Origin: Ochotona curzoniae
Taxonomy: Eukaryota > Chordata > Mammalia > Lagomorpha > Ochotonidae
DNA: 64,000 nucleotides
NCBI RefSeq assembly: GCF_017591425.1
Contig: NW_024467121.1
Location: 19,852,707 to 19,916,706 of the forward strand
Direction: 5' to 3'
Part shown: one piece after another, positions 1-10,320 of the stretch
Position numbering within the stretch: position 1 is the stretch's first letter
How the letters are laid out: each line of letters starts with the position of its first letter
Position numbers and translations under genes: made by a program
The notes under the pieces: generated by a model
Databases searched by the model: none
The model's input: the letters and a program-made list of their open reading frames with translations, nothing else
Told to the model about the DNA's origin: nothing

Positions 1-645
1 ACTTCATAGACATGGCCTGTGAACAAGATCCTTTGTATACACTGTAACAGCCCAAACTTGAAATCACCCAAGTGTTAGCAACTGCAGAAGAATGGACAGA
101 ACAAGTCAGGATATATTTACACAATGGGATATTATGCAACAATAAGTATACTGTTCCAGGAATACATGTAGCAACAAGCATGGATGTCAAAATAAGCATG
201 ATGCAAAGTGGTCCCAACTAGAGACCATTCTGCTCAGTGAAATAAGCCAATCCCAAAAGGACAAATGGCAACCTTTATGCAACATACAAGATCATTAGAT
301 ATATAGGTAAACGTACATATACTTATATTCACCCACAGGAACTAGGATTAATATCCCAAGAAGTGAAGAAGACACGTTGCAGTATGCTTCTCTACTCCTG
401 ATTAAAAGAAGGACTCTCAATGAAACTGTCAAATATATCTTGACAATAGGATGCTGGACTTCTACCATCGTCTATACCTACAATGTCATGACACACTTAA
501 GCAGCCGGATGTTGGACTTGTAACTGTTGCTGTAGGTTTATACTATTATAATATGGTGGAAAATGGGGCGGGGGGAACTAAGGAGGGTGGGAAGGGAAAT
601 TCCTGAGCCTATGGAACTGTAGCAAGAAAAATAAAATTAAAAAAA
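1..645 (+). mobile_element. LINE-1 3' end (ORF2 tail and 3'UTR), 5' cut by window edge
   Basis: Contains the familiar L1 end-of-ORF2 wording (gaaatcacccaagtgttagc, then an 'atgggatattatgcaacaat' segment), a 3'UTR with 'gacaataggatgctggactt', a G-rich stretch at 560-600 and an A-rich tail. Many substitutions and stops; not active. Confidence 0.75.
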
Positions 646-656
646 ATCATAATGCA

Positions 657-960
657 GGCCAGTGCCATGCATAGTAGGCTGAATTTCACTTTTGGCGCCA
701 TTTGGGTACAGGATTGAGTCCTGGCTGCCCCAGTTCTGATCCAACACCCTGCTAAGGCCTGAGAAAGCAATAGAAAATGGCTCAAATGCTTGGGCCCCTT
801 CACCCATGTGGGAGAGCCAGAAGAAGCTTCTGGTTCCTGGTTTTGGATCTGCTCAACTCCAGCTGTTATGGCTTTTTTGGGGGAAGTAAATCAGCAGACG
901 GAAAATATCTCTCTCTCTCTCCCTCTCTCTTGGCCTCTCAAATAAAAGTAAATCCTCTTC
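657..960 (+). mobile_element. CSINE (older type) in the L1 tail
   Basis: tRNA-derived head, middle 'cttcacccatgtgggagagc', (TC)n at 909-928 and A-rich 3' end. Flanked by a 15-bp target duplication, 642-656 and 961-975 (aaaaatcatRatgca, one mismatch), so it landed in the preceding L1 tail. Confidence 0.85.
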
Positions 961-975
961 AAAAATCATGATGCA

Positions 976-2537
976 TAGATAGCACATACTGAATGACTCT
1001 ATGACTGAATGACTCTAGTTGCGTTTGTAACTCCACTAGAATCATCTTGGGGGTGATGGATATATTTACCTCTTTGACTGTGCTGATGGTTACACAGGTT
1101 CAGGCATATACCTAAACTTAAAAGATACGTCAGGTATGTCTAATTAGAGTGACCTTAAATGATGCATAAGTGAAGTCACGTCCATATTTTTTCCCTCCCT
1201 GGCCTCCTTCCCTCACTTTATTTGCCTTCTGAACAAGATCACTGGGCACTCTTTCTATGAAGGCATCAGAAATGCAGATGTGAACCAAACAGCTCCTCAT
1301 CCCCTGGAGCTTCTGCTCTTATAAGAAGACAGATACTAGATAAAGATCTCCACAGTTAATTACATGGTTAGTACTAATTAGTATTAATCACATCAGGACC
1401 ATAAGTTAGGAGGACCTCACGATTACTGCTATGCGATGGAGCTGGGATAATCTGGAATTCTGAGAGGCACCTCCCCACTCCTGAGCTGAGATGTGAAGTC
1501 AGAGCAGGTGCTGCCTCAGCATTGAGGTGAGGGAGACACCTCCCAGGGAAGACCGTGCAAATACCCTGAGGTGGGAATGCTCCTGAAACCATAAAGACAT
1601 ACTGAGTGGAAAGGGCCAAGGCTGAGAGCACCTTGGGAACCATGCTGCAAAGACCAAGCCTTGAAGCATCAGGAATACCAGAGTCAGGGTGATCAGAGGC
1701 ACCCTCGCACACCCTCTTTCCCTTCCCCTCCTGCCATGACCTAGTCTCAGTTCACTGTCCTGGAGGGCACAGCCTTACTATCAATTTATCTTGCAAATTC
1801 ACTTAGAACAGACCCCAGCCAACTCCAACGCATCTCCCACGTGACTGAAGCTGCTCCAATGTCAGTAACACACGAACCCATGCAAAAGCCTGGTGCAAGA
1901 GCTATGCAGAGTGAGACTCAGTCTGCATCACTGTATAAAAAACCTTTGCATCTCCACACACAAGCTCACCTCCAAGAAAAGAAAAGAGAGTAAACACTTT
2001 TGAGGTTTCCACCCCCTTTTGGAAACTTCATTTAAACTCTTATCGATTGCACAAGAAGAAACAAAACAAAGCAAGCGAAACAAAACTTCAAAATAGAGCT
2101 CTACTTTTTCAGTTAAGCCCATGCCTGTAGCTCTAGATATGACATCTGAATTGGTCTCAGAACGGTGGCCAACTAATGAACTCAAGCCTCTTTTTCCCAC
2201 CCTAAGAATCCCAGCTGGACAAAAAGTTTACCTCCAGGAACTACTTTTTACTATCTTACTCTGAACACAGAGGGTGAAAAGTAAAGGGAAGATCATATTC
2301 TTCTAAGGAAAATGACTGGTCTGGACCAACTGCTTTGGGCAGTTGTGCTAATATCTGATATCTGATAGCACACAATATCTAATATCACAATATCTAATAG
2401 CACACAAGATGAAGGAACTGCCCCTGGGTACCCATGTCATCTCTGGTTAGCCCCGAAAAGTTGTTGCAAATTTCTGTTCCTTACCTCATGTTATTCCCTC
2501 TGTCAAGAATGTCCTTCCTCTCTGGAATGCCCCCAAC
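976..2537. other. Intronic DNA, nothing recognised
   Basis: Mixed-composition sequence. The only structure noticed is a short imperfect repeat at about 2358-2407 built on 'atatctRatagcacacaa'. ORFs here lack recognisable domains. Confidence 0.5.
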
Positions 2538-2770
2538 TTTTTTTTTTTTAACTTTGAGTAGTGGAAAGAAAGAGCTCTCATCTCATCTGGTCCCCAGATG
2601 CCTGCAACAGCTAGAGCTGAGCACAGGGCTACTATCAGAATCTGGGACTTCAATCTGGGTCTCCCACATGAGTGACAAGGGCCCAAGGATTTCAGCCATC
2701 CCAGGATCTGCCTTTTGGTGGAGAATGGCATCAGAATCAGTGCCATGATGTGAAACAAGGCCCTTCATCA
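2538..2770 (-). mobile_element. Old CSINE, decayed
   Basis: Poly-T at 2538-2549 is the reversed A tail, followed by reverse-complement CSINE text ('gggtctcccacatgagtgac'). Short target-site-like 'tggaatg' occurs on both sides (2523 and 2773). Confidence 0.7.
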
Positions 2771-2839
2771 TGGAATGTGCACTTCCTAACCACTAATCTA
2801 AACTCTCACTCTTAGTCCAACCAGTAAGATTCAACTCTT

Positions 2840-3168
2840 GGGCCCAGTGCAATAGTTCAGTAGCTAAAATCCTCACCTGGTGCACACAGGAATCCCACAT
2901 GGGTACTGGTTCATGTTCTGGCTGCTCCACTTCCCATCCAGCTCCCCACCTGGGCCTGGGAAACCAGTAAGGGATGGCCAAAAGCCTTGAGGCCCTGGAC
3001 CCACATGGAGACCCAGAAGAACTCCTGGTTTTGGATCAGCTCAGCTCTGGCCATTGCAGCCGCTTAAGGAATGAACCAGCAGATGAAAGAACTCTCCATC
3101 TCTTCTCCTCTTTGTTTTGTCAATCTGCCTTTCTTTCCAACTCCTCTTCTTTGCCCTCCCAAAAAGAC
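2840..3168 (+). mobile_element. CSINE, full-length, intermediate age
   Basis: Starts gggcccagtgcaatagttca, contains 'ccacttcccatccagctccc' and 'gaatgaaccagcagatgaaa', then a pyrimidine-rich end. Head resembles the younger group and tail the older group. Confidence 0.82.
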
Positions 3169-3169
3169 T

Positions 3170-4264
3170 CAATTCTCACATGTCCACTCCAGAAAACCTT
3201 CTGGATGCATGTACCAGGCTGGGCTGGGGCTCCTGCTCTGTCTCTTTCAGCTCCTACCCAGGACACATCTCACTGGTTGCACAGAACTTGTTTCTACCTA
3301 TGCAGCATTTTCCACAGGAGACTTTTTACACCTGGAAACCCTCACAAGGCCTCATAATGTAAAAGTATACATGTGTCTGATCCACAGGTAGGTATTAGGA
3401 AAACATCAGATCTGGTTCACGAGGTAGAAACTACAGCCACTTCCCTCCTGCCTCTCAAAAAGGCTCCCAAACTCTCCAAGCCTCTCTTCGTGATCAGCTT
3501 CCAGCAGGGATCCATATGCATCCCTGATTCTGCTCACTCTGTTCCACCCAACAATAATTTGCTGTCTCTCCATGCTCTTTAACTGAATGCTAAGCCATTG
3601 TTCAAGGTTGAGTTCAAGTCCTTTGTGGAGTAATGGCTTCCTTGATTTCCTAAGTCTGGAGTTCCCTCTAGTTTTTTCCAAAATTTCTGATTCATGATTT
3701 GTATAAGACATTTGGCATAACCTTCTGTAATTAGTCATTTTAAACAGCATGACCCAACTCTACAACTAAGTGCTAACTTCACAACATTTTTCTTTCAGAT
3801 AGCATACTGCTGCTACATATCTTTAACTTTGTTTCATTTTTGTGAAAAAGATTTACTTTAGAAATAAGTTTCAGCAAGCACATGTCATCATTAAATATTA
3901 CTTAAACATACAAATGGTTCTGATGCAATACCAACAGCCACTTTTAGTAGTAGATGAAGAAAGTTCTATTATTGGCCATAAGTGGCATATGTACTATTTT
4001 TATTTCAACAATAACATGATGTTATATATGCTGTTAAGCTGTTTTTCTGACTCAATATTTAATTCTCTACTATATCCTTCACATAATTAGAAACAACTGA
4101 AGTGATAATTAGAAGTGCAGATTCATTGAGTAGAACAAAATATAGTAATATTTACAATTAAACTCAGTAATTAATCTCCTTTCCCCTTCCCCCATCACAT
4201 TCAAGCTTGCTGAGTACAGTAACAGGATTTTCATATGCATAGAAGCTTCATCATATTGTTTTCA
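3170..4264. other. Intronic DNA, AT-rich, nothing recognised
   Basis: No exon or repeat could be assigned. The part from about 3780 to 4260 is strongly AT-rich and may be further L1-derived sequence too diverged to call. Confidence 0.4.
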
Positions 4265-4640
4265 CTTCTTTTTTGGGGGGTATTTTTCATGTTTCTTTTT
4301 TAATTTATTCATTTTATTATTTTATGATACAATTTCACAGGTTCTGGGATTTCTCCTCCCCTCCACTGATTTCCCCTATATTACTACAAAGGCAAAGTCC
4401 TAAGTCCAGCATTCTGCTCTTTCAGTGTCTCCTGACCTTGAAGGTACGGACAATGGCAGAGTCTAGCATCCTATTGTCAAGATGCATTTTCAGTTTCACT
4501 GGCAACCTGTCTTTGGAGGTAGAGATGCGGACTGCATTGATCTTCACGTCTGGATATAGTGGTCTCTACTACTCAGTTACTATATACATGCCCTTAAACG
4601 AAAAGCCATATAACAAAATCAACAAAAGAAAAATAGAAAA
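4265..4640 (-). mobile_element. LINE-1 3'UTR, minus orientation
   Basis: T-rich start (reversed A tail), then text that is the reverse complement of the L1 3'UTR also seen on plus at about 430-600: 'tagcatcctattgtcaagat' here mirrors 'gacaataggatgctggactt' there. Confidence 0.75.
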
Positions 4641-5115
4641 TTTACAACATGAAGTTAAAAAATGTGCTATTGAATGACCAATGTGTTGCTAAAGAAATGA
4701 CAAAGAAAATCAAAAGCTTTCTTAAAGAAAACAATGCTACCATAGGACCTGTGTGTCACTGAAGAAATTAATAAGAAAAAAAAACATTGTTTTAAAGAAG
4801 TGATAATAAAAACAGAAATATCAAAACCCATTAGATGTAGCAAAAACAGTACTGAAAGGGACATGTATAATACCAGGTGCTTAAAAAAATTGAAGTATCT
4901 CAAATAAGTGATCTAATAATGCATCTCAAGCAAGAAATGATAAAAATCACAGCAAAACCAAATGGAATAGAAACTAAGAAACTATAAACCGCAATAAGAA
5001 AGAGCCATTTTTTGAGATGAGCAAAATTAAACTTTTAGCCTGACTAGCAAAGAAATGCAAAAGAGAAAAACCAAGTAAAATTAGAGATGAAAAACAAAAC
5101 ATCATAAGAAACTAG
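4641..5115 (+). mobile_element. LINE-1 ORF2 fragment, plus orientation
   Basis: A-rich sense strand typical of L1 ORF2, with 'gcaaaaacagtactgaaagg', 'caaataagtgatctaataat' and 'aaaattagagatgaaaaaca' in the usual order of the region before the reverse transcriptase core. Full of frame breaks. Orientation is opposite to both flanking L1 pieces. Confidence 0.75.
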
Positions 5116-6190
5116 TAACATGATTTCTTCTTGCTGAATGGACCCTTTGATCACTAGGTAGTGTCTTTCTTCATCTCTTTCAATATTTTTCACATCAAAG
5201 TCTATATTATCTAAGAATGGCTACACCAGCTCATTTTTCTTTTCCATTAGTCTGGAATATATTTTTGTATCCTTTCACTTTTAGTTTCTGCATATCTTCA
5301 TTGGTAAGATGTGTCTCCTGAAAGCAATAGATAGATAGGTTTTGTTTCTTTGATCCAGTCTGCTAATCTATGATGCTTGATTGATGAATTTAAGCCATTT
5401 ACATTCAGGGTTAATATGGGTTGGCAGTAATTTGGTCCTGTTATTTTAGCAATGGGTTATTCATTATTTGATTTAGTCTTCTTTTGGTGTTTTATTGGGA
5501 CATTCTCCATGTTTGCCTTTGGTTTCAGCATGTGCTATTCCTTTTCTCTGTCAACAAAACATCTTTAAGTATCATTTGTAGGGCAGGTCTGGAAGGGGTG
5601 AAAAATTTGAGCTTTTCTTTATTGTGGAAGGATTTTATTCATTTTCATAGACAAAGGCAAGCTTTGCTGGGTAAGTTTTTCTGAGCTGACAATTTTTTTT
5701 CTTTTAGAATCTGGAATATATTGCTTCATTCTCTTCTTGCCTATAGAGTTTCCTCTGAGAGGTCAGCTGTGAGTCTGATTGGAGGTCCTCTATATGTTCA
5801 TTTATTTTTTTCATGTGCATACTTAAGGATCTTTTCCCTGTGTTCAACTGAAGAGAGCTTGATTATCATGGGTAGTGGCAAATATCACTTTTGCCCAACC
5901 CTATTGAGAATTCTGTGCCCCTCCTGTATTTTGGCATCTTACAGGTTATTCTTTCTCCAAATTAGGGAAGTTTTCCTTTATTATTTCATTGAGTGCATTT
6001 TTAAACCCAGCTTCTCTGCTGCTTTCCCGTGTCCATGGGTCTCCAGGGGTCCCTCTGCCATCAGCCTATCCTCCCCTATTTCCTGGGACAGCAACCTCTC
6101 TGTTTCATCCTGGCAATGAGTCGCCATCTGTTTAAATATGTCCTTACCCTGTTCTGCCATCTTGTTTCTCCTAACTTTTCAACATCTGTA
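5116..6190 (-). mobile_element. Old LINE-1 fragment, minus orientation
   Basis: Carries phrases long known from antisense L1M copies: 'atcatttgtagggcaggtct', 'gcaagctttgctgggtaagt', 'gtttcctctgagaggtcagc'. No intact frame. Remaining flank to 6190 assigned by continuity and less certain. Confidence 0.7.
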
Positions 6191-7142
6191 AAAAGGAATA
6201 TTGAAACTAGCCCCAGAAACTAGTCAATGATAAGTGCTCACAAATCCAGTTTTCCCACTGATTATCTGCGAGCACAATCCACTCAATGATCACGTGGATT
6301 TCCGTTTCCAAGTTTTGTCCTGCAGTATTTCTCGAAAAAGAGTATGGTGGGAAGAATCTTTTCATATTTCTCACAAAAGAAAGGGTTCAATCACCCACAT
6401 GCTAGAAGGGTTCAAAAGCACAGGGCTTTTCTCTGGTCAACGAAAAGGACACGCAAGATGATAAGCTCCACAGCTGGCCAGTACGTCAGTCTGGGCTTGA
6501 GAAATCTTTTCCCCACCTTCAATGGCACAATGTCACTGACTACACAGACTGATGGGGGGGCGGGTCTTGGTATTAGGGGCGGGTCTTGGGGGCTGCCATT
6601 CATAGGGTGAAAAATTCCCAGGGGTGAACAGAGGACCATTGCAGTAACATAGAACCACAGGTGTTCATGCTGTTTGCTTGCTGCTCATTCACCTTTATGC
6701 ACATTCACAGAACACAAACAGATGGATGGATTCCCACTCTAGTTTCATATCCCACATCAAACTTTTTGGAAGAATGACTTCTGAGTAATGGACTTATGTA
6801 GTTGGAAATGCCTTTGTTCCTGGCCATTTATTGGTTCAGCATTTGTCAAACAATTAAGTAACCAGAAAGGAAAGTCAGAAAATACCCAGGAAGCAAAGAG
6901 AACAAGGCGGGGATTTCCATCACCTTACTGGCTTCTGAAAATAAAGGACTTTCCTTTCTTCTCTTCCATTGCCTGAACTTTTCTTTCCTCAAAAGTTTGA
7001 CTAATTTGAAAGGAAGAGGGGCAGAGACTGGGAGGAACAGAAATCATTTGTTTACAGGTACACACAGCTAGGTCTGAGTCACGCCAAAGTCAGGAGCCAG
7101 GAATTTCATCTTGATCTCCTCCTCATGGCCATCTTTCATTTT
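6191..7142. other. Intronic DNA with a G-rich patch
   Basis: No exon recognised. G-runs at 6554-6592 (five runs of 3 to 7 G) include two copies of GGGCGGGTCTTGG-like sequence. Confidence 0.45.
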
Positions 7143-7280
7143 TTCCCAGAGGTATTAGTAGGGAGCTAGATCAAAAAAGTGGAGCCATCAGGACTCAAAC
7201 CAGGACTCAATATGGGATCTTCCAACCAGGCAGCTATCACACAGGGGCTTAACTGGTTGGGCCACAAGGCCTGTCCCTGC
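7143..7280 (-). mobile_element. CSINE fragment (5' half of element)
   Basis: Reverse-complement CSINE from 'ggtattagtagggagctaga' to 'gttgggccacaaggcctgtc'. The 3' half of the element is absent. Confidence 0.75.
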
Positions 7281-9977
7281 CTCAATTCTGCAGCTTGGTT
7301 GGGTGAGAGATGGCACAGCACACACTTGACAGGAGAGGCAGGCTTTGTTACACATGGAGCTCATGGGCACTCAAGGGGCAAGAAGTCAGGTCCCTCCAGT
7401 TTATCAGCTATAAAGGCTTTCCATGGAAAGTTGCTTTGGCAAGGAAAGACTCAAGCAAGAAGGGACTTGGGCAAGGCCCTCATGGTAACTGCCCATTGTA
7501 GAGCTAAAAGATGGACTAAAATGTGAAGTAGAAAACACAGTTCTGGAACTACCAGGGGGTGGCTGCATATTGGTTTGTGTTCATTGTGCTAAGTCTGCTC
7601 CCAATCCTGACATCCAACCACCTCAAGGACTCCTCAGCTGGAGGAGTCCCCAGCTTTCCCAGTGAAAACTTCCCACACTTGACTGTAAAGGCCTCCTTCA
7701 AGCCTGTTTCGAATCCGAGTTAGCATGGGATGAGGGGTAAAGTTGTGTTTCCCCCACACAGTTTAACGCAGAGGCCCGAGAGCCTGGTTTTCATGAGTCA
7801 TATTGATTTTTACATTAGAAAATGCACATTAGTGTCTCTGCCAATAACAAAGCTGGAATAAATGGCAATCGGGTAGATGCTCAGAGTATTTTTGTTATTG
7901 CCTGACTGATAACTATCTTTAAAGCTGAGCAAGATAACGCTCAGTTCGTTTATGGCTGCAGCAGGTCAAACTAGTGGGTCAATAATAAATATGCAATGGC
8001 TTCCAGGGAAATAGAAATTGGATGCATTTATTTAACAGATTGCTTTCAGCTATTACATACAATACAAATAGATTTTTGGTCCAAGTGTTGGTGCTTTCAA
8101 TAGAAATGGCCTTGGGGAGAGCTTTGTTTTATAGAGTTACTGGAGGGTGGAGGTGCGTGATAAGACAGCCAGCTCCTTCACTTCTCCCACCCCTGAGAAA
8201 GTGAAATTGGTGCCTTTTCATGCTTTTACTTTCATCAAATTATTTCACAGGGAATGAATTTCTGCACAAAGTGAAAGCTATGGCACGAAATTCTCACAGA
8301 TGCCATCCACTGAAGGAGGGATGCAGATTATTTAGCTAAATGGCGCCTTTGACTCCAAGGTATGTATGCTTGTGAGGGGTAGTTCAGGGATCTTGATTTA
8401 CCTAGAGACCCTCAAATGAAAAAGAAAGATGGAGGTGGGATGTTTGCTGGAGAGACCACATTCCTATAGGGTGGGCGGTTTGGTCCATGGAATTTCTGGC
8501 TTTCGTTTTGTATTTATGGAGGAATTGCTTGTTCCATTATGTTCTCTTAAGGTTGTTCTTTTCTTTCCTGGCACCTCCTTTATTGCATCTGCTAAACTAC
8601 AAACATAAACTCGACAAAGGTCAAGGGCCAGTTATTTCTGTATTTCCAGTGGTTCACCCATTTCTCCATGTGTCCTACAGATCCCATTCATCATAGAGAC
8701 ACAGCACTTGCCCTAAACAGCCTCCATTTCAGTAAGTGTCCCTTCTGCTGCCTTGGTGCAGGGTCACAGCTCTCCCCGATCATCCGCATCGGGGTGGAAA
8801 AAGTGTGGACAGAGCATGGTCCCTTACCTCCTGCTATTGGGCCATTCTTTTTTTCTTTTTTCTTTATCTTAGCTGCACACATAAAGAATTGTGCTCGAGC
8901 CCTTCTCTGGTCACTAAATACGAGGAGATGATTGCTGAATGCCAAGTTCCCAGAGCAGCTAGCTTCTCACAGCCCAGGCACACAGGCTGTGGCCATTGTC
9001 TTTCCTCCTGTCCCACCGTACAGGAGTTAATGAATGGAAGCCCCAAAAGTATTTCTAAAGCAAAGGCTTTGGCCACACTGCTTCTTGTTCTTTCTTCCTC
9101 AGTGGGAAAACTGTCTTCCTTCTTTGCTTACATTTAAGCCACAGATGTGCTTGTGGCTGGGCAAGCTTATAAGCAGACTCCTCAGTTGGATGACAGGCAT
9201 GCTTCTGCACAAGCAGATGTGAGGATGCAAGGTGCACGCTCCCCTGTGCCAGTGTTCCTGGCACCGAATCAACAGGTGCATTCCCCATGACAGTCAGGCT
9301 ACTCCAGCCTGAATTATTTTGGCAAACCAAATTCCCCAAATAGTATCAATCAGGCAATTCATTTAATTGAGACAGTATGCTAACCCTCCCACTCCCCCAA
9401 ATTCTTAACTGACAACCTTAATAGGTTCTTCAAACTAGAATCCTGGTTTCAGGGTAACTGCGAACCTTCTAAAATTTATGCAAGAATTTGGTAAGTAAAC
9501 TTCTGTGGTAGAGAAGGAATATAACCTCTGAATGAATTTCAAAGGGATCTGGGTTTTAAAAGAGGTTAAGAACTATTCATTTTCTTAATTGTTATATGAA
9601 AAAAAAAACCTCTAACTGTACCTAGTGTCTAAACTATGCAATAATGAGTAACCATGTTTCTTTCCTTTCTCCCTCAAATTTCTATATGCCTCTTAAAGAT
9701 TTTCTGTTTCAAAACACAGATGCTCATTTATAGCATTTGACAAAGAACTCTTAAAATGTATTACAAGATACTCAAATTAGGTCTTAAAGATACTATGGCA
9801 ATCCTTACTTCACCTTAGGGTGTGTTTGACAATTTCTGTTGATACTCGGTTATGCTCCTCCCAATCAACAATTTTAATGAATAATTAAAACACATAGGTT
9901 AAAACAACCATGGGCCCATTTCAAAGCAAGACAAAAAAACGGTTTCCTCTAAATAATGGATGCCAATAGTTATAATG
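7281..9977. other. SINE-free intronic block
   Basis: About 2.7 kb without a recognised repeat. Holds the candidate conserved block 7785-8340 and a short hairpin at 7627-7649. Confidence 0.5.
7785..8340. promoter_or_regulatory. Candidate conserved non-coding element / enhancer
   Basis: AT-rich, free of repeats and dense in motif-like words: aataaatATGCAAtgg, several ATTA and TAAT cores, AGATAA, gttattgcctgactgataac, and ggaaatagaaattggatgca. The texture resembles developmental enhancers in large introns. This is inference from composition; conservation was not measured. Confidence 0.3.
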
Positions 9978-10320
9978 CCTAGTATTGTGGTTCAATGGGA
10001 TAGATCTCAGCTTACAATTCCAGCACTCCAAGTGTGTAGTAGTTTGAGTCCAGCTGCTCTGCTTTCAATTCAGCTCCTCACTAATGCTCTTGGAAAGCAG
10101 TAGAAGAGGTCTGTATGCTGGGGCCCTTCCACCCATATGGGAAAACCAGATGGAGCTTTTGGTTCCTGGCTTTGGGTGACCCAGATCCAGCCACTGGAGT
10201 GAGCCAGCTGATGTTAAATCTCTCCCTCTTCCCCTCAATGTGTCTCATTCTCTCTTTCTGGTCTCCCTCTCCATATGTGTCACTTTGCCTTTTAATGAAA
10301 TAAAAAATTAGAGAAAAAAG
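9978..10320 (+). mobile_element. CSINE, diverged
   Basis: 'gcagtagaagaggtctgtat', 'cttccacccatatgggaaaa', pyrimidine-rich 3' section and an A-rich tail at 10300-10331. Pyrimidine tail section is longer than usual. Confidence 0.8.

Noticed and set aside
2358..2407. CRISPR-like or satellite short repeats
   Set aside because: Only two imperfect copies of an 18-nt AT-rich unit, in a mammalian intron.
4641..5115. Possible reverse transcriptase gene
   Set aside because: The L1 ORF2 text is full of frame breaks and is rearranged, so no coding capacity remains.
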